Shown here piece after piece: positions 25,666 to 34,164 of a DNA stretch of 64,000 bases (positions are counted from its first letter, which is position 1; each line of letters begins with the position of its first letter). The stretch comes from an uncultured Lachnospiraceae bacterium (GTDB taxonomy: Bacteria > Bacillota > Clostridia > Lachnospirales > Lachnospiraceae). The stretch is from the NCBI GenBank assembly GCA_910578335.1, contig CAJTPU010000018.1:5392-69391 (forward strand). Reading direction: 5' to 3'. Both the position numbers and the translations under genes were made by a program. The notes under the pieces are model-generated. The model did not search any database and was not told where the DNA came from. It worked only from the letters and a program-made list of their open reading frames with translations.

Positions 25666-27483
25666 ATGGCTATCGGCTATTTAAGCATACAGGCGCGGAC
25701 AGCCCATGAAGCCGTGCCGTTAAGCGGCGTAAGAATTCAGATTCTGGACGACGTGGGAAATACTGTCTATGCGCTGACAACAGATGAAAACGGGGAAACA
25801 GAAGCAATGCCGTTGGAGACTGTGGATAAACGCTTTTCTTTAAATCAGTACTACTCAGGAACACCCTATGTCAACTACAGCGTGCTCGCACAGGCAGCGG
25901 GTTTCAACTCCGCCCTGATTTCCGATATTCCTATCTTTGACGGTGAAACGGCAGTATTGCCGATTGCGCTTGTTCCCATGCAGGAAATGCAGCGCAGCGC
26001 ATCCCGCACGGAAATCAATATAGGCGAGCCCGCCGTCGCCATGCAGGAGCAGCGCAATCAGGAAGGCTCTGTCGCCGCTCCCTACGTACTGCGTCAGGTC
26101 GTAATACCAAACCCTATCACAGTACACTTAGGCGCGCCAAGCGCATCCGCCGCCAACGTACAGGTTTCTTTTCCCGACTATGTCAAAAACGTGGCAAGCA
26201 GTGAAATTTACCCTACTTGGCCCGAAGCCGCCCTGACTGCCAATATCTATGCCATCATTACCTTTGCGCTTAACCGCGTTTACACAGAATGGTACAGAAG
26301 CCGCGGCTACAGCTTCGATATTACCAACAGCCCCGCCTACGACCAGTATTTTGTGTACGGAAGACCGATTTACGAGTCTATCGCCAGAATTGTGGACCGG
26401 ATTTTCAATGAATATGTCCGCAGACAGGGACAGAATGCACCGTATTTTACCTCCTTCTGCAACGGCACCACTGTTTCCTGTCAGGGTATGTCACAATGGG
26501 GAACCGTCACACTGGCAAACAGAGGGCTGGCGCCGTTGGAAATTCTCCGCTCCTATTATCCAAACGACATCGAAATTGCAGAAACCAACATTATAACAGG
26601 TGTTATTTCGTCTTACCCGGGAACACCGCTAAAGGTAGGAAGCAGCGGGCTTGACGTGCAGACCATTCAAACCTACCTGAACAGAATCCGACGCAATTAT
26701 CCCGCCATTCCTGCTATCACTGACGAAGCGGGAACCTTCGGCGACAGTACCAAAAACGCCGTGACACGCTTCCAAAGTATTTTTGGTCTCAGTCCCGACG
26801 GCATTGTAGGCAAATCCACATGGTATAAGCTTTCAAGCCTCTACACTGCCGTGACAAGGCTTTCCGAATTGGACAGTGAAGGAAATACGCTCGGCATCGG
26901 AACCGTTCCTCCCTCCTCCGTACTGCGGCAGGGCTCCAGAGGACCGGATGTGATTACGCTGCAGTACCTTTTGAACGTTATCGCCGAATACTATCCCGGA
27001 ATTCCTGCACCAACGCAGGACGGTATTTTCGGCAGCGGGACGCAGCAGTCAGTTGTCGCTTTCCAGCGCGCCATGCAGCTTACACCTGACGGCATGGTCG
27101 GACCGCTCACCTGGCGCACTCTGTATGAGGTATATCAAGGCATTGAACAAAATGTCCCTTCCATCAAGCCGGAAACCGGCTCATTTGAATATACTGTTCA
27201 GTCAGGCGACAGCCTGTGGTTAATCGCAAACCGGTACAATACCACGGTAGACGCCATCAAGCGCTTAAACGGGCTGACAAGCGACCTGCTAAACATCGGG
27301 CAAGTGCTGAAAATTCCTTCCGGTCAGAGCACACCCTATATAGAGCATACCGTGCGTCCCGGAGATACCCTCTGGATACTTGCCAGACGGTATGAAACCA
27401 CCGTTGATGCCATCAAACGACTAAACGGGCTGACAAGCGACTTACTGAACATCGGGCAGGTGCTGCGGATTCCCAAAAGCTGA
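25666..27483 (+). CDS. SpoIID-like protein with peptidoglycan-binding and LysM domains
   Basis: The 605 residues have no classical signal peptide. An N-terminal carboxypeptidase-regulatory-like beta domain (about 5-105) comes first, then a SpoIID/LytB-like part (about 165-303, ending MSQWGTVTLANRGLAPLEILRSYYP). Two PG_binding_1 domains follow (about 320-390 with FGDSTKNAVTRFQ and about 420-495 with FGSGTQQSVVAFQR), and two LysM domains (about 506-550 and 556-605). Such layouts occur in spore cortex/coat proteins of Clostridia. The missing signal peptide fits a protein made inside the mother cell. The two LysM domains share a 28-residue core with only three differences. Ribosome site AAGGAG, 11 bases from ATG. 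Confidence 0.85.
   Translation: MAIGYLSIQARTAHEAVPLSGVRIQILDDVGNTVYALTTDENGETEAMPLETVDKRFSLNQYYSGTPYVNYSVLAQAAGFNSALISDIPIFDGETAVLPIALVPMQEMQRSASRTEINIGEPAVAMQEQRNQEGSVAAPYVLRQVVIPNPITVHLGAPSASAANVQVSFPDYVKNVASSEIYPTWPEAALTANIYAIITFALNRVYTEWYRSRGYSFDITNSPAYDQYFVYGRPIYESIARIVDRIFNEYVRRQGQNAPYFTSFCNGTTVSCQGMSQWGTVTLANRGLAPLEILRSYYPNDIEIAETNIITGVISSYPGTPLKVGSSGLDVQTIQTYLNRIRRNYPAIPAITDEAGTFGDSTKNAVTRFQSIFGLSPDGIVGKSTWYKLSSLYTAVTRLSELDSEGNTLGIGTVPPSSVLRQGSRGPDVITLQYLLNVIAEYYPGIPAPTQDGIFGSGTQQSVVAFQRAMQLTPDGMVGPLTWRTLYEVYQGIEQNVPSIKPETGSFEYTVQSGDSLWLIANRYNTTVDAIKRLNGLTSDLLNIGQVLKIPSGQSTPYIEHTVRPGDTLWILARRYETTVDAIKRLNGLTSDLLNIGQVLRIPKS
27241..27471 (+). repeat. tandem duplication inside the LysM-coding region
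   Basis: The stretch 27241-27315 recurs at 27397-27471 (156 bases apart, that is 52 codons). Both encode the TTVDAIKRLNGLTSDLLNIG core, with mostly silent differences. The unit equals one LysM domain plus linker, so domain number could change by recombination. Confidence 0.7.
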
Positions 27484-27538
27484 AAACCGGAATTTTCGCC
27501 CCTGCAGATGAAAATCGGTCCGACAGGTTTTATCATAG

Positions 27539-27583
27539 AAAAGGTCTGCAGCCGTCTTGTAGAGACCGGCTGCAGACCTTTTT
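27539..27583. terminator. bidirectional terminator
   Basis: A 16-bp perfect stem AAAAGGTCTGCAGCCG (27539-27554) with its complement (27567-27582), loop of 12. T-runs occur on both strands. It serves the spore-type gene on the plus strand and the EAL gene on the minus strand. Confidence 0.9.
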
Positions 27584-27596
27584 CAACACACATTGT

Positions 27597-29489
27597 TTAT
27601 TTATCGGAGCTCGCCGCCCTTTCCACAAACTGCAAAAATTCCTCTTTGGGCAAAGGCTTTGAAAAATAATAGCCTTGAATGTATTCGATTCCCAGCGCAA
27701 CTATCGCGTCCTTCTGCTCCTTCGTTTCTACGCCCTCCGACACGATTTCCAGCTCCATATCATGTATCATGTGCATGGAAGCCTCCATCACAAATTTCGC
27801 CTTTTGGTTTGCAAAATAAGCCTGACACATATCCCGGTCAAATTTGACAACGGATACCGGCATATCCACAATATAATTCAGATTGCTCTCTCCATTTCCA
27901 AAATCGTCAAGGGAAAACCGGACGCCGTAATCTATCAGTGCCTTCATATTCTCCAACAGATTGTGCCGCAGCCGTATGGAAGCAGACTCCGTGATTTCCA
28001 GATTGACACAGGACGGGTCCAGCCCGTATTTTTCCATAATACGAATATATGACTGTGCAAGCTTCGGGTCCTCGCACTGCCTGACGGAAAGATTGACCTC
28101 TATGTACTCGATTCCGTAATGCTCCCGCAGGTGATGCTCTTTGATAAACGCACAGGTTTTTTCAAACACAGCCTCCCCTATCTGGGAAATCAGCCCGTTT
28201 TTCTCCGCAATGGGAATAAAACTGCCGGGCGGCACAATGCTTCCATCCCTGCCCCTGATACGCGCCAGCGCTTCCGCAGATACAAATTTGTCCCGCTTTG
28301 TGGAATAAATCGGCTGGTAAAACACCTCAATTCTGTCCTCTGCAAGAGCCGAACGAATCAAGGCTTCTATCTTTTCCCGCTCCTTGTACTGCTCAATTTT
28401 CTCCTCGTCCAAAAAGATACAGTTTCCCTTCTGCACCTTTCGTCTTTCGGCTCTGGAATGGCGCAGAAGCCGAAAAACCTCCTCCACATTCCGCAGCATT
28501 AGGGAATTGGGCAGCATAACATAGCAGGGCTGCACCTTTGACGGCACGCTCTCTATATATGCTGCGACTTCCTGAAATACTTCCTGTAAACGTTCCTCAC
28601 TGCTAGTAAAAAATATCAGCTCCCGCTCTAATGTTTTAAATACCTTTATATCCTTCGCTTTTTCCGCATGGCGCACAAGCCCTCTCAAGAGTATATCCGT
28701 CTGCTCCGCGCTGTCACCGTCCTCGCCGGTATTGTTATCATTTAATGCAAGTAACAACGCAGAAAAAGCCTCCTGTTTTCCATAAAGCTGTTTCGCATAT
28801 TCCCCCAGCGCATGCGCATTGTAGGCGCCGGTTTCTTTGTCGAGGTTCGCTTCCGGATTCTCCAGCTCAAAAAATAAAATCACCACACCCAGTACGGAGG
28901 CAAATCCCACCAGCAACAGCCTTGCATTTAAAAACTGTGTCAGAGCCGCAATAATCCAGATAACCATCCATATCAAAATGGCACGCCTTCTCTTGAGGTT
29001 CATGTTCTTTCCCTTTATGCCGACCTTGTACACCGTCGCCAGCACAAAAAGAAGCGCAAACACATAAGTTGCGTTGCAGCTTGCTCCATAAGTATAAACA
29101 ATTCCTTCTTCATGATAATAGGAAATAGGCAGTATATAAATCAGAACGGTGCCTGCCAGAACGATTATCGTATATATACGGTTTTTCTTTCTCCATTCCT
29201 GCCGTACACCGTTAAAATCCGTGCTGGAATAAATCAAACCGAAATATCCCACCCAGACCAAAGACACAATATATGTTTTGCAGACAGCCGCCAGCAGCAG
29301 CGCCGGCATTGCCTCTTGAAAAGAAATCGCCACAACAGAGGCGATGTCCATAACAAGACAAAAGGACGTCACCCCCATCGTGATTAAAAACAGCTTTTTT
29401 GATTCCAGTCCCAACGGTTTCTTTCTCAGGGAAAAATACCATATCAATAACAAAACTGCAATACCGCAGCATTGCACCTCTATATTCAT
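27597..29489 (-). CDS. membrane EAL-domain cyclic-di-GMP phosphodiesterase
   Basis: The 630 residues begin with about seven membrane helices (1-210). A GGDEF-like region follows in which no GGDEF motif is visible (about 225-360), so it is probably degenerate. A complete EAL domain is at about 370-620: EALARIRG near 408, NLSVRQCEDP, LEITES, LDDFGNGESNLNYI near 526, SEGVETKEQ near 585 and QGYYFSKPL. The catalytic blocks are kept, so hydrolysis of cyclic-di-GMP is likely. With the HD-GYP protein at 17498-20449 this window carries two phosphodiesterases and no recognisable active cyclase. Confidence 0.92.
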   Translation of the reverse strand: MNIEVQCCGIAVLLLIWYFSLRKKPLGLESKKLFLITMGVTSFCLVMDIASVVAISFQEAMPALLLAAVCKTYIVSLVWVGYFGLIYSSTDFNGVRQEWRKKNRIYTIIVLAGTVLIYILPISYYHEEGIVYTYGASCNATYVFALLFVLATVYKVGIKGKNMNLKRRRAILIWMVIWIIAALTQFLNARLLLVGFASVLGVVILFFELENPEANLDKETGAYNAHALGEYAKQLYGKQEAFSALLLALNDNNTGEDGDSAEQTDILLRGLVRHAEKAKDIKVFKTLERELIFFTSSEERLQEVFQEVAAYIESVPSKVQPCYVMLPNSLMLRNVEEVFRLLRHSRAERRKVQKGNCIFLDEEKIEQYKEREKIEALIRSALAEDRIEVFYQPIYSTKRDKFVSAEALARIRGRDGSIVPPGSFIPIAEKNGLISQIGEAVFEKTCAFIKEHHLREHYGIEYIEVNLSVRQCEDPKLAQSYIRIMEKYGLDPSCVNLEITESASIRLRHNLLENMKALIDYGVRFSLDDFGNGESNLNYIVDMPVSVVKFDRDMCQAYFANQKAKFVMEASMHMIHDMELEIVSEGVETKEQKDAIVALGIEYIQGYYFSKPLPKEEFLQFVERAASSDK

Positions 29490-29641
29490 TTCCGCTCCCC
29501 CTCTCCCCAGACGCGGCGTTTTATCCCTGCTTTTCGTTATATTTCATTATAGCACACTTTTATAGATTCGTCTCTGTTTTCAATGGTATTTTTCCAAACT
29601 GTTTCTATCCGGCACGTACCTCCCTTCATAAGTGCCGATAA

Positions 29642-30304
29642 TCAGCTTTTCTTAACCAGCCTCGCACCATAATGCGCAACAAAAATGCAAAGTCCCATCA
29701 ACGCAAGATAATCCAAAAAGAAGAGCAGCTTTGATTCCCCATAATCCAAAAAAACAAATTCACTGCGTAAAAACATATAAGTAAGAAAATTTCTTTTAAA
29801 AAAGACATAGCTTCCATAAATTGCAATCAGCAAGCTTATGATAAAACCCGCCGTCCGATATTTACACTGCCATACATTCTTTTTTACAGTCAAACGCAAA
29901 ACCATTCCCCAGTGCATACCAAGGTGCAGGCTCATCAGCAAATACCCCCAATACGAACCTAAGATATGCAGCCGCCTTGCCGGAGCCATTCCTCCCCGTA
30001 TCGGCAGAAACGTGAATACATGCCTTGACATGGTAATCCCACTGTACAACAGCGCAAGCATTGCCGCAAGCGTCAGGATGTTAATCACACATTGCAAGAT
30101 GCGAAACGGCATATACCTTCCCCGAAACAAATTTTTATACCAGCTTAGGTTACATACTTGATGGAAGATAAACAATACAAGCATCCCTGCCCCAATCCAT
30201 TCATGGGCTGTCTCACCCCAGAACTGATAGCCCATCAGGAAAAACAGCGCGATTGTCATCAGAACATCCAGCGTCCACTTTATTTTTGGCTTTGTTTTCA
30301 TCAT
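29642..30304 (-). CDS. DUF4405-type four-helix membrane protein
   Basis: The 220-residue protein has about six hydrophobic segments. Paired histidines sit in helices (AHEWIGAGMLVLFIFHQVCN, ARRLHILGSYWGYLLMSLHLGMHWG), the pattern of DUF4405/cytochrome b561-like membrane proteins that could bind haem. It starts six bases after the flavodoxin lipoprotein gene and is probably co-transcribed. A membrane electron carrier serving the extracytoplasmic flavodoxin is a reasonable inference. Confidence 0.78.
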   Translation of the reverse strand: MMKTKPKIKWTLDVLMTIALFFLMGYQFWGETAHEWIGAGMLVLFIFHQVCNLSWYKNLFRGRYMPFRILQCVINILTLAAMLALLYSGITMSRHVFTFLPIRGGMAPARRLHILGSYWGYLLMSLHLGMHWGMVLRLTVKKNVWQCKYRTAGFIISLLIAIYGSYVFFKRNFLTYMFLRSEFVFLDYGESKLLFFLDYLALMGLCIFVAHYGARLVKKS

Positions 30305-30310
30305 ACCACC

Positions 30311-31390
30311 TTACTCCAATGAAAATGTAACCGTTACATCCCCATCTCCAAACGCATCCAGAAGTTCCTCTCCCGTCACGTCTTCAATCTTCCCTATTCT
30401 TGTGAAATTCCATGAATTTGTACCATAATAAATCACAAGGGAATTGCCTTGATACAGAATGATGTCGCCCGCCTCTGTCGTAGTTTGTTCATCGTTTCTC
30501 GGCAAGTCCGTTCCGATAGTGCCAACCTTTTCCATGCCTGCATAATCGCTCATGGAAATCGTTAACGGTTTCTCCGTAAGAAGTTCCTTTAATGCCTCTG
30601 CAGATGAGTTATCTGCAAGCAATGCCGTAAAGGCTGTGTCTCCTGCCGTAATTTTCATGGTATTACTCTCCATATGCTTTGTCCCTGCATTGCCATCGAT
30701 ATTTCTTTCTTCCGCTATACTGCTCAGCCAGTCGCTTACCGCATCGCCGGGATTCGAAGCGGACGAGCTGCCAATATGAAGCCCATCGAGAACATTTGCA
30801 TCCGGCTCCAATTCTTTGATGCTGCTCACCGTATTGGACAGCCCGCTCCCTCCGCTGGTACAGAAAGGCGCAACAGTTTTGCCGGAAAGGTCATAGCTGT
30901 CAAAAAAAGTATACATAATCATCGGCATATCGCCCCACCAGTTAGGATACCCCACATAAATAACGTCATACTGCGCAATATCTTCTATGCTTCCCGAGAT
31001 TGCCGGACGCGCGCCGCTTTCCTTTTCCTGCGCCGCAATGTCTAAAAGCGCATCGTAATCTTCTATATAAGCTTCATTCGGCACAATTTCAAAGACATCT
31101 GCCCCTGTCTGATTTGCGATGACATTTGCAACCTGTTTTGTATTTCCCGACCACGAAAAATAGACCACCAAAGAAGTATGACCGCTTTCCCGTTCCGGCA
31201 CCCCTGCTTCATTTGCTTCCGTCTCCGGCGCCCCTTCCGAAACCGGCTTTCCTTCTCCTTCCATCTCCTGTCCTGCCGTATTTTCGTTTGCCGTAACGTC
31301 CTCGTCTCTGTATTCCTCTTCCTTCGCCTTACAGCCTGTCAGCAGAAGCACCCATACACATACCATCATTACCGACAATCTTTTCTTCAT
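30311..31390 (-). CDS. lipoprotein flavodoxin with C-terminal cyclophilin-like domain
   Basis: The 359 residues have a lipoprotein signal (VWVLLLTGC, lipid Cys at 20) and an acidic linker. A flavodoxin domain follows at about 75-230 (VVYFSWSGNTKQVANVI for the FMN phosphate loop, then GYPNWWGDMPMIMYTFFD, PFCTSGGSGLSNT). The C-terminal 115 residues (LLTEKPLTISMSDY, NSLVIYYGTNSWNFTRIG) match the cyclophilin-like fold often found in such clostridial proteins. A flavodoxin anchored outside the membrane suggests extracytoplasmic electron transfer, with the DUF4405 gene directly downstream. Confidence 0.88.
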   Translation of the reverse strand: MKKRLSVMMVCVWVLLLTGCKAKEEEYRDEDVTANENTAGQEMEGEGKPVSEGAPETEANEAGVPERESGHTSLVVYFSWSGNTKQVANVIANQTGADVFEIVPNEAYIEDYDALLDIAAQEKESGARPAISGSIEDIAQYDVIYVGYPNWWGDMPMIMYTFFDSYDLSGKTVAPFCTSGGSGLSNTVSSIKELEPDANVLDGLHIGSSSASNPGDAVSDWLSSIAEERNIDGNAGTKHMESNTMKITAGDTAFTALLADNSSAEALKELLTEKPLTISMSDYAGMEKVGTIGTDLPRNDEQTTTEAGDIILYQGNSLVIYYGTNSWNFTRIGKIEDVTGEELLDAFGDGDVTVTFSLE

Positions 31391-31683
31391 TTTCAGCCTC
31401 CTTATTCTGATACTTGTCTAAAAATCCCGTTTCCATTTCTCTTATTCAACGTTGCAATCTGCAATTCTCTTAGGTCCGTATACTCCTTCTCCAAAATAAA
31501 GCGCATATCCGTTTTTGCTCTGCTTTCTGCTTGTTATCGTTACCTTTATCAATACCGCTTTTAGTCTAGCACATGTATTTTTCTTTTGACAAATGCTTAT
31601 ACCATATACGTCTCCATGCTTGACGGTTATATTTTTTCTTATTATCATAGTTTATATAAACAAACCGAAAGAGGAGGCATTTT

Positions 31684-32559
31684 ATGGAGTTACGCGTATT
31701 GCAATACTTTCTCGCCGTCACAAGAGAACAGAGCATCTCCGGCGCTGCCGAGGCTCTCCACCTTTCCCAGCCCACCCTTTCCAGACAGCTAAAAGATTTG
31801 GAGGACGAGCTTGGAAAGCAGCTTTTTATCAGAGGAAGCCGCAGGATTACCTTGACTGAAGAAGGCATGATACTCCGCAAAAGAGCGGAAGAAGTGGTAG
31901 AACTGATTCAAAAAGCAGAGCAGGAAATCTCTGTCTCAGACGACGCCATTGCCGGAAACGTCTACATTGGCTGCGGAGAAAGTGACGCCATACGCTATAT
32001 TGCAAGAGCTGCCCGCAAACTGCAAAACACCTACCCGGATATCCACTGTCATATTTCCAGCGGCGATTCCACCAATATTTTAGAAAGCCTTGACAAAGGA
32101 CTGATTGACTTTGGCATGATTTTTGGCACCGTTGACACATCCAAATATGAATATTGCAGTTTTCCCGTCACCGATACCTATGGCATCCTAATGCGCAAGG
32201 ACAGTCCGCTTGCGCAAAAGGATGCCATATGCCCCGCCGACTTATGGGATAAACCGCTTATCTGCAACCGCAACACCAAGGACGGGGACTCCCTAACTAC
32301 CTGGCTGCAAAAAAGCCTGTCAGAGCTCAATCTGGTATCCACCTACACTCTGCTGTTCAACGCTTCTCTTATGGTGGATGAGGGACTTGGCTATGCCCTT
32401 GCTCTGGACAAAATTATCCACGTGAATCAAGAAAGCAGCCTTTGCTTTCGCCCCCTCTATCCGCCCTTACACGTCCCCATGAGCCTGCTTTGGAAAAAGT
32501 ATCAGTTTTTCCCAAAAGCAGCGACCAAATTTCTGGAGGCATTTAACGAAGTCGTCTGA
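31684..32559 (+). CDS. LysR-family transcriptional regulator
   Basis: This 291-residue protein has the LysR HTH at 1-60 (MELRVLQYFLAVTREQSISG, AAEALHLSQPTLSRQLKDLE) and a substrate-binding domain to the end. GAGGAGG precedes the ATG. It is divergent from the flavodoxin-DUF4405 pair (293 bases between). The usual LysR rule of controlling a divergent neighbour makes the flavodoxin operon the likely target. Its 3' end converges on the MATE gene. No other gene was accepted in 31391-31683. Confidence 0.93.
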   Translation: MELRVLQYFLAVTREQSISGAAEALHLSQPTLSRQLKDLEDELGKQLFIRGSRRITLTEEGMILRKRAEEVVELIQKAEQEISVSDDAIAGNVYIGCGESDAIRYIARAARKLQNTYPDIHCHISSGDSTNILESLDKGLIDFGMIFGTVDTSKYEYCSFPVTDTYGILMRKDSPLAQKDAICPADLWDKPLICNRNTKDGDSLTTWLQKSLSELNLVSTYTLLFNASLMVDEGLGYALALDKIIHVNQESSLCFRPLYPPLHVPMSLLWKKYQFFPKAATKFLEAFNEVV

Positions 32560-32638
32560 AACAGGGCGTATTTCTCCCTGTGCAGGTAGATACTGAAAAG
32601 AAGCCCCGCTGCCTCTGCAGCCAAAAATGCCAGCCAAA

Positions 32639-33916
32639 CTACTGTAAGCCGTCCCGTCCCGTCCTCCCTAAAATCATGAGAAGTGGAAGCGGAAACACCA
32701 CCTGCCGCGTCACTGTAAGAACCATGCTTGCCACACCCTTTCCCAAAGCCTGCAGCACCGCGCCAAGCACAAATCCATACACGCTAAGCAGCATTGCCAG
32801 CGCCAAAATCCGAAGCGCCGGCGTGCCGATGGCAAGCATATTTTCCGAGGCATGAAACAGGCGCAGCACCGTCTGCGGCGCTATTTCCAGTGCCAACACC
32901 CCTGCGCCCAGAAACACAAGAGAATCTATCAGCGCCCACCTAAATGCCTCTTTCTGTCTCTCCGGCTTTCCGGCTCCCGCATTGTATGCGACAATCGGAA
33001 TCAGCGCCAGATTGATGCCATGCGGCACCACCAGAAACATATTCTGCACCTTGACACAGATTCCATATACCGCAACCGCCGTAGAAGAAAAGCCAATCAA
33101 AACAAGGTTTACCAGCATACCCGCAACAGAAACCATTCCCTGCATAAGCGTAGTCGGCACACCGACCCGCAAAATTTGCAGGACTGCTTCTTTCTCCGGA
33201 CTGATTGTGCATTGAATTGGAATTTCCTGATTCTGCAGCAGATTGATTGCCACGGAAACCACCGCTCCTAATATCTGTCCCGCCACAGTAGCATAAGCTG
33301 CCCCTGCAATGCCCAGCGCCGGAAAACCCAGATACCCGAAGATAAGAATCGGGTCCAAAATCAGGTTTACAACGGATGCCGTCGCCAGAGAAACCATAAA
33401 GCAGCCCGTCCTGCCCGCCGCAATCAAAAATCGGTCAAATACCCACTGTATCATACAGCCAAAGGAAAACACCATGCAGATGGTAAGATACTCCTCTCCG
33501 TACCGCAGAATTTCCAAGTCATTTGTCTGCCATGCAAAAAACGGTTTCAACAAAAAAATCTGCATCAGCAGAATAAACAGGTAGGAGCAGCCAGCCAAAA
33601 AAATACCTGCGGCTGCCGCTTTTTGAATAGCCGTCCGATTCTTTTCCCCCAGCGCGCGGGAAATAACCGCATTCAGCCCCGCCGCCATTCCCGCTCCCAG
33701 CGCCGCCATCAAAATTTGCACCGGTGCCGCCAGAGACAGCGCCGACAGAGCTTTTTTATTGAGCTGAGCTACAAAAATGCTGTCCACGACATTATAAAGG
33801 TTGTTAACCAGCGCTGCCAATATACTTGGCACAGACAGCTTAAGAAGCAGCCGCGCCACAGGCTCCGTCCCCATTTTTGCTGAATTTTCCGTTGTCCTTC
33901 TATCTATTTTTTCCAT
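32639..33916 (-). CDS. MATE-family exporter, frame-shifted near the C-terminus
   Basis: The start at 33916 has GGAGG at 6 bases. The 425-residue product has eleven visible membrane helices, with the MATE opening KMGTEPVARLLLKLSVPSILAALV and YNVVDSIFVAQL. MATE proteins export cationic drugs or metabolites with Na+ or H+. The frame ends early in GRTGRDGLQ. The next reading frame continues with a convincing last helix (RLTVVWLAFLAAEAAGLLF) to a stop at 32502. The shift is at three copies of a 5-base repeat (32650-32664); two copies would restore the full frame. So the gene is broken, phase-variable, or there is a sequence error. Confidence 0.82.
   Translation of the reverse strand: MEKIDRRTTENSAKMGTEPVARLLLKLSVPSILAALVNNLYNVVDSIFVAQLNKKALSALSLAAPVQILMAALGAGMAAGLNAVISRALGEKNRTAIQKAAAAGIFLAGCSYLFILLMQIFLLKPFFAWQTNDLEILRYGEEYLTICMVFSFGCMIQWVFDRFLIAAGRTGCFMVSLATASVVNLILDPILIFGYLGFPALGIAGAAYATVAGQILGAVVSVAINLLQNQEIPIQCTISPEKEAVLQILRVGVPTTLMQGMVSVAGMLVNLVLIGFSSTAVAVYGICVKVQNMFLVVPHGINLALIPIVAYNAGAGKPERQKEAFRWALIDSLVFLGAGVLALEIAPQTVLRLFHASENMLAIGTPALRILALAMLLSVYGFVLGAVLQALGKGVASMVLTVTRQVVFPLPLLMILGRTGRDGLQ
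32650..32664. repeat. three tandem CGTCC units in the MATE gene
   Basis: CGTCC repeats exactly three times. On the coding (minus) strand it reads GGACG three times. Gain or loss of one unit shifts the frame, and the expected full MATE C-terminus requires two units. Confidence 0.85.
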
Positions 33917-34112
33917 GCGATGCCTCCTTCTCCCCACACATCTCATACCGTATTCCTGCCTGTATATGACAAGATTTCCTGCATCCGGCTTTCTTTTTTT
34001 CTGGCTTTATTCTATCATTCCTCTTTCAAATTAACAAATACCTATATTTCATTCTTTATTATGCTTTTTGAGCATGGTTTTGGGTATGAAAATCCATGGG
34101 CAACCTGCAAAA

Positions 34113-34142
34113 AACCCGCAAGACCAAAAAGCCCTGCGGGTT
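34113..34142 (-). terminator. intrinsic terminator of the lacZ-carrier operon
   Basis: AACCCGCA (34113-34120) pairs with TGCGGGTT (34135-34142); on the minus strand a T6 run follows. It lies about 20 bases after the stop of the GPH carrier gene. Confidence 0.85.
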
Positions 34143-34164
34143 CTTTGTGCAATACAATTTTTCT

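Noticed and set aside
31442..31648. Minus-strand frame of 68 codons before the flavodoxin gene
   Set aside because: There is no good ribosome site and it lies in the divergent promoter region; composition is not convincing, though a short relic cannot be ruled out.
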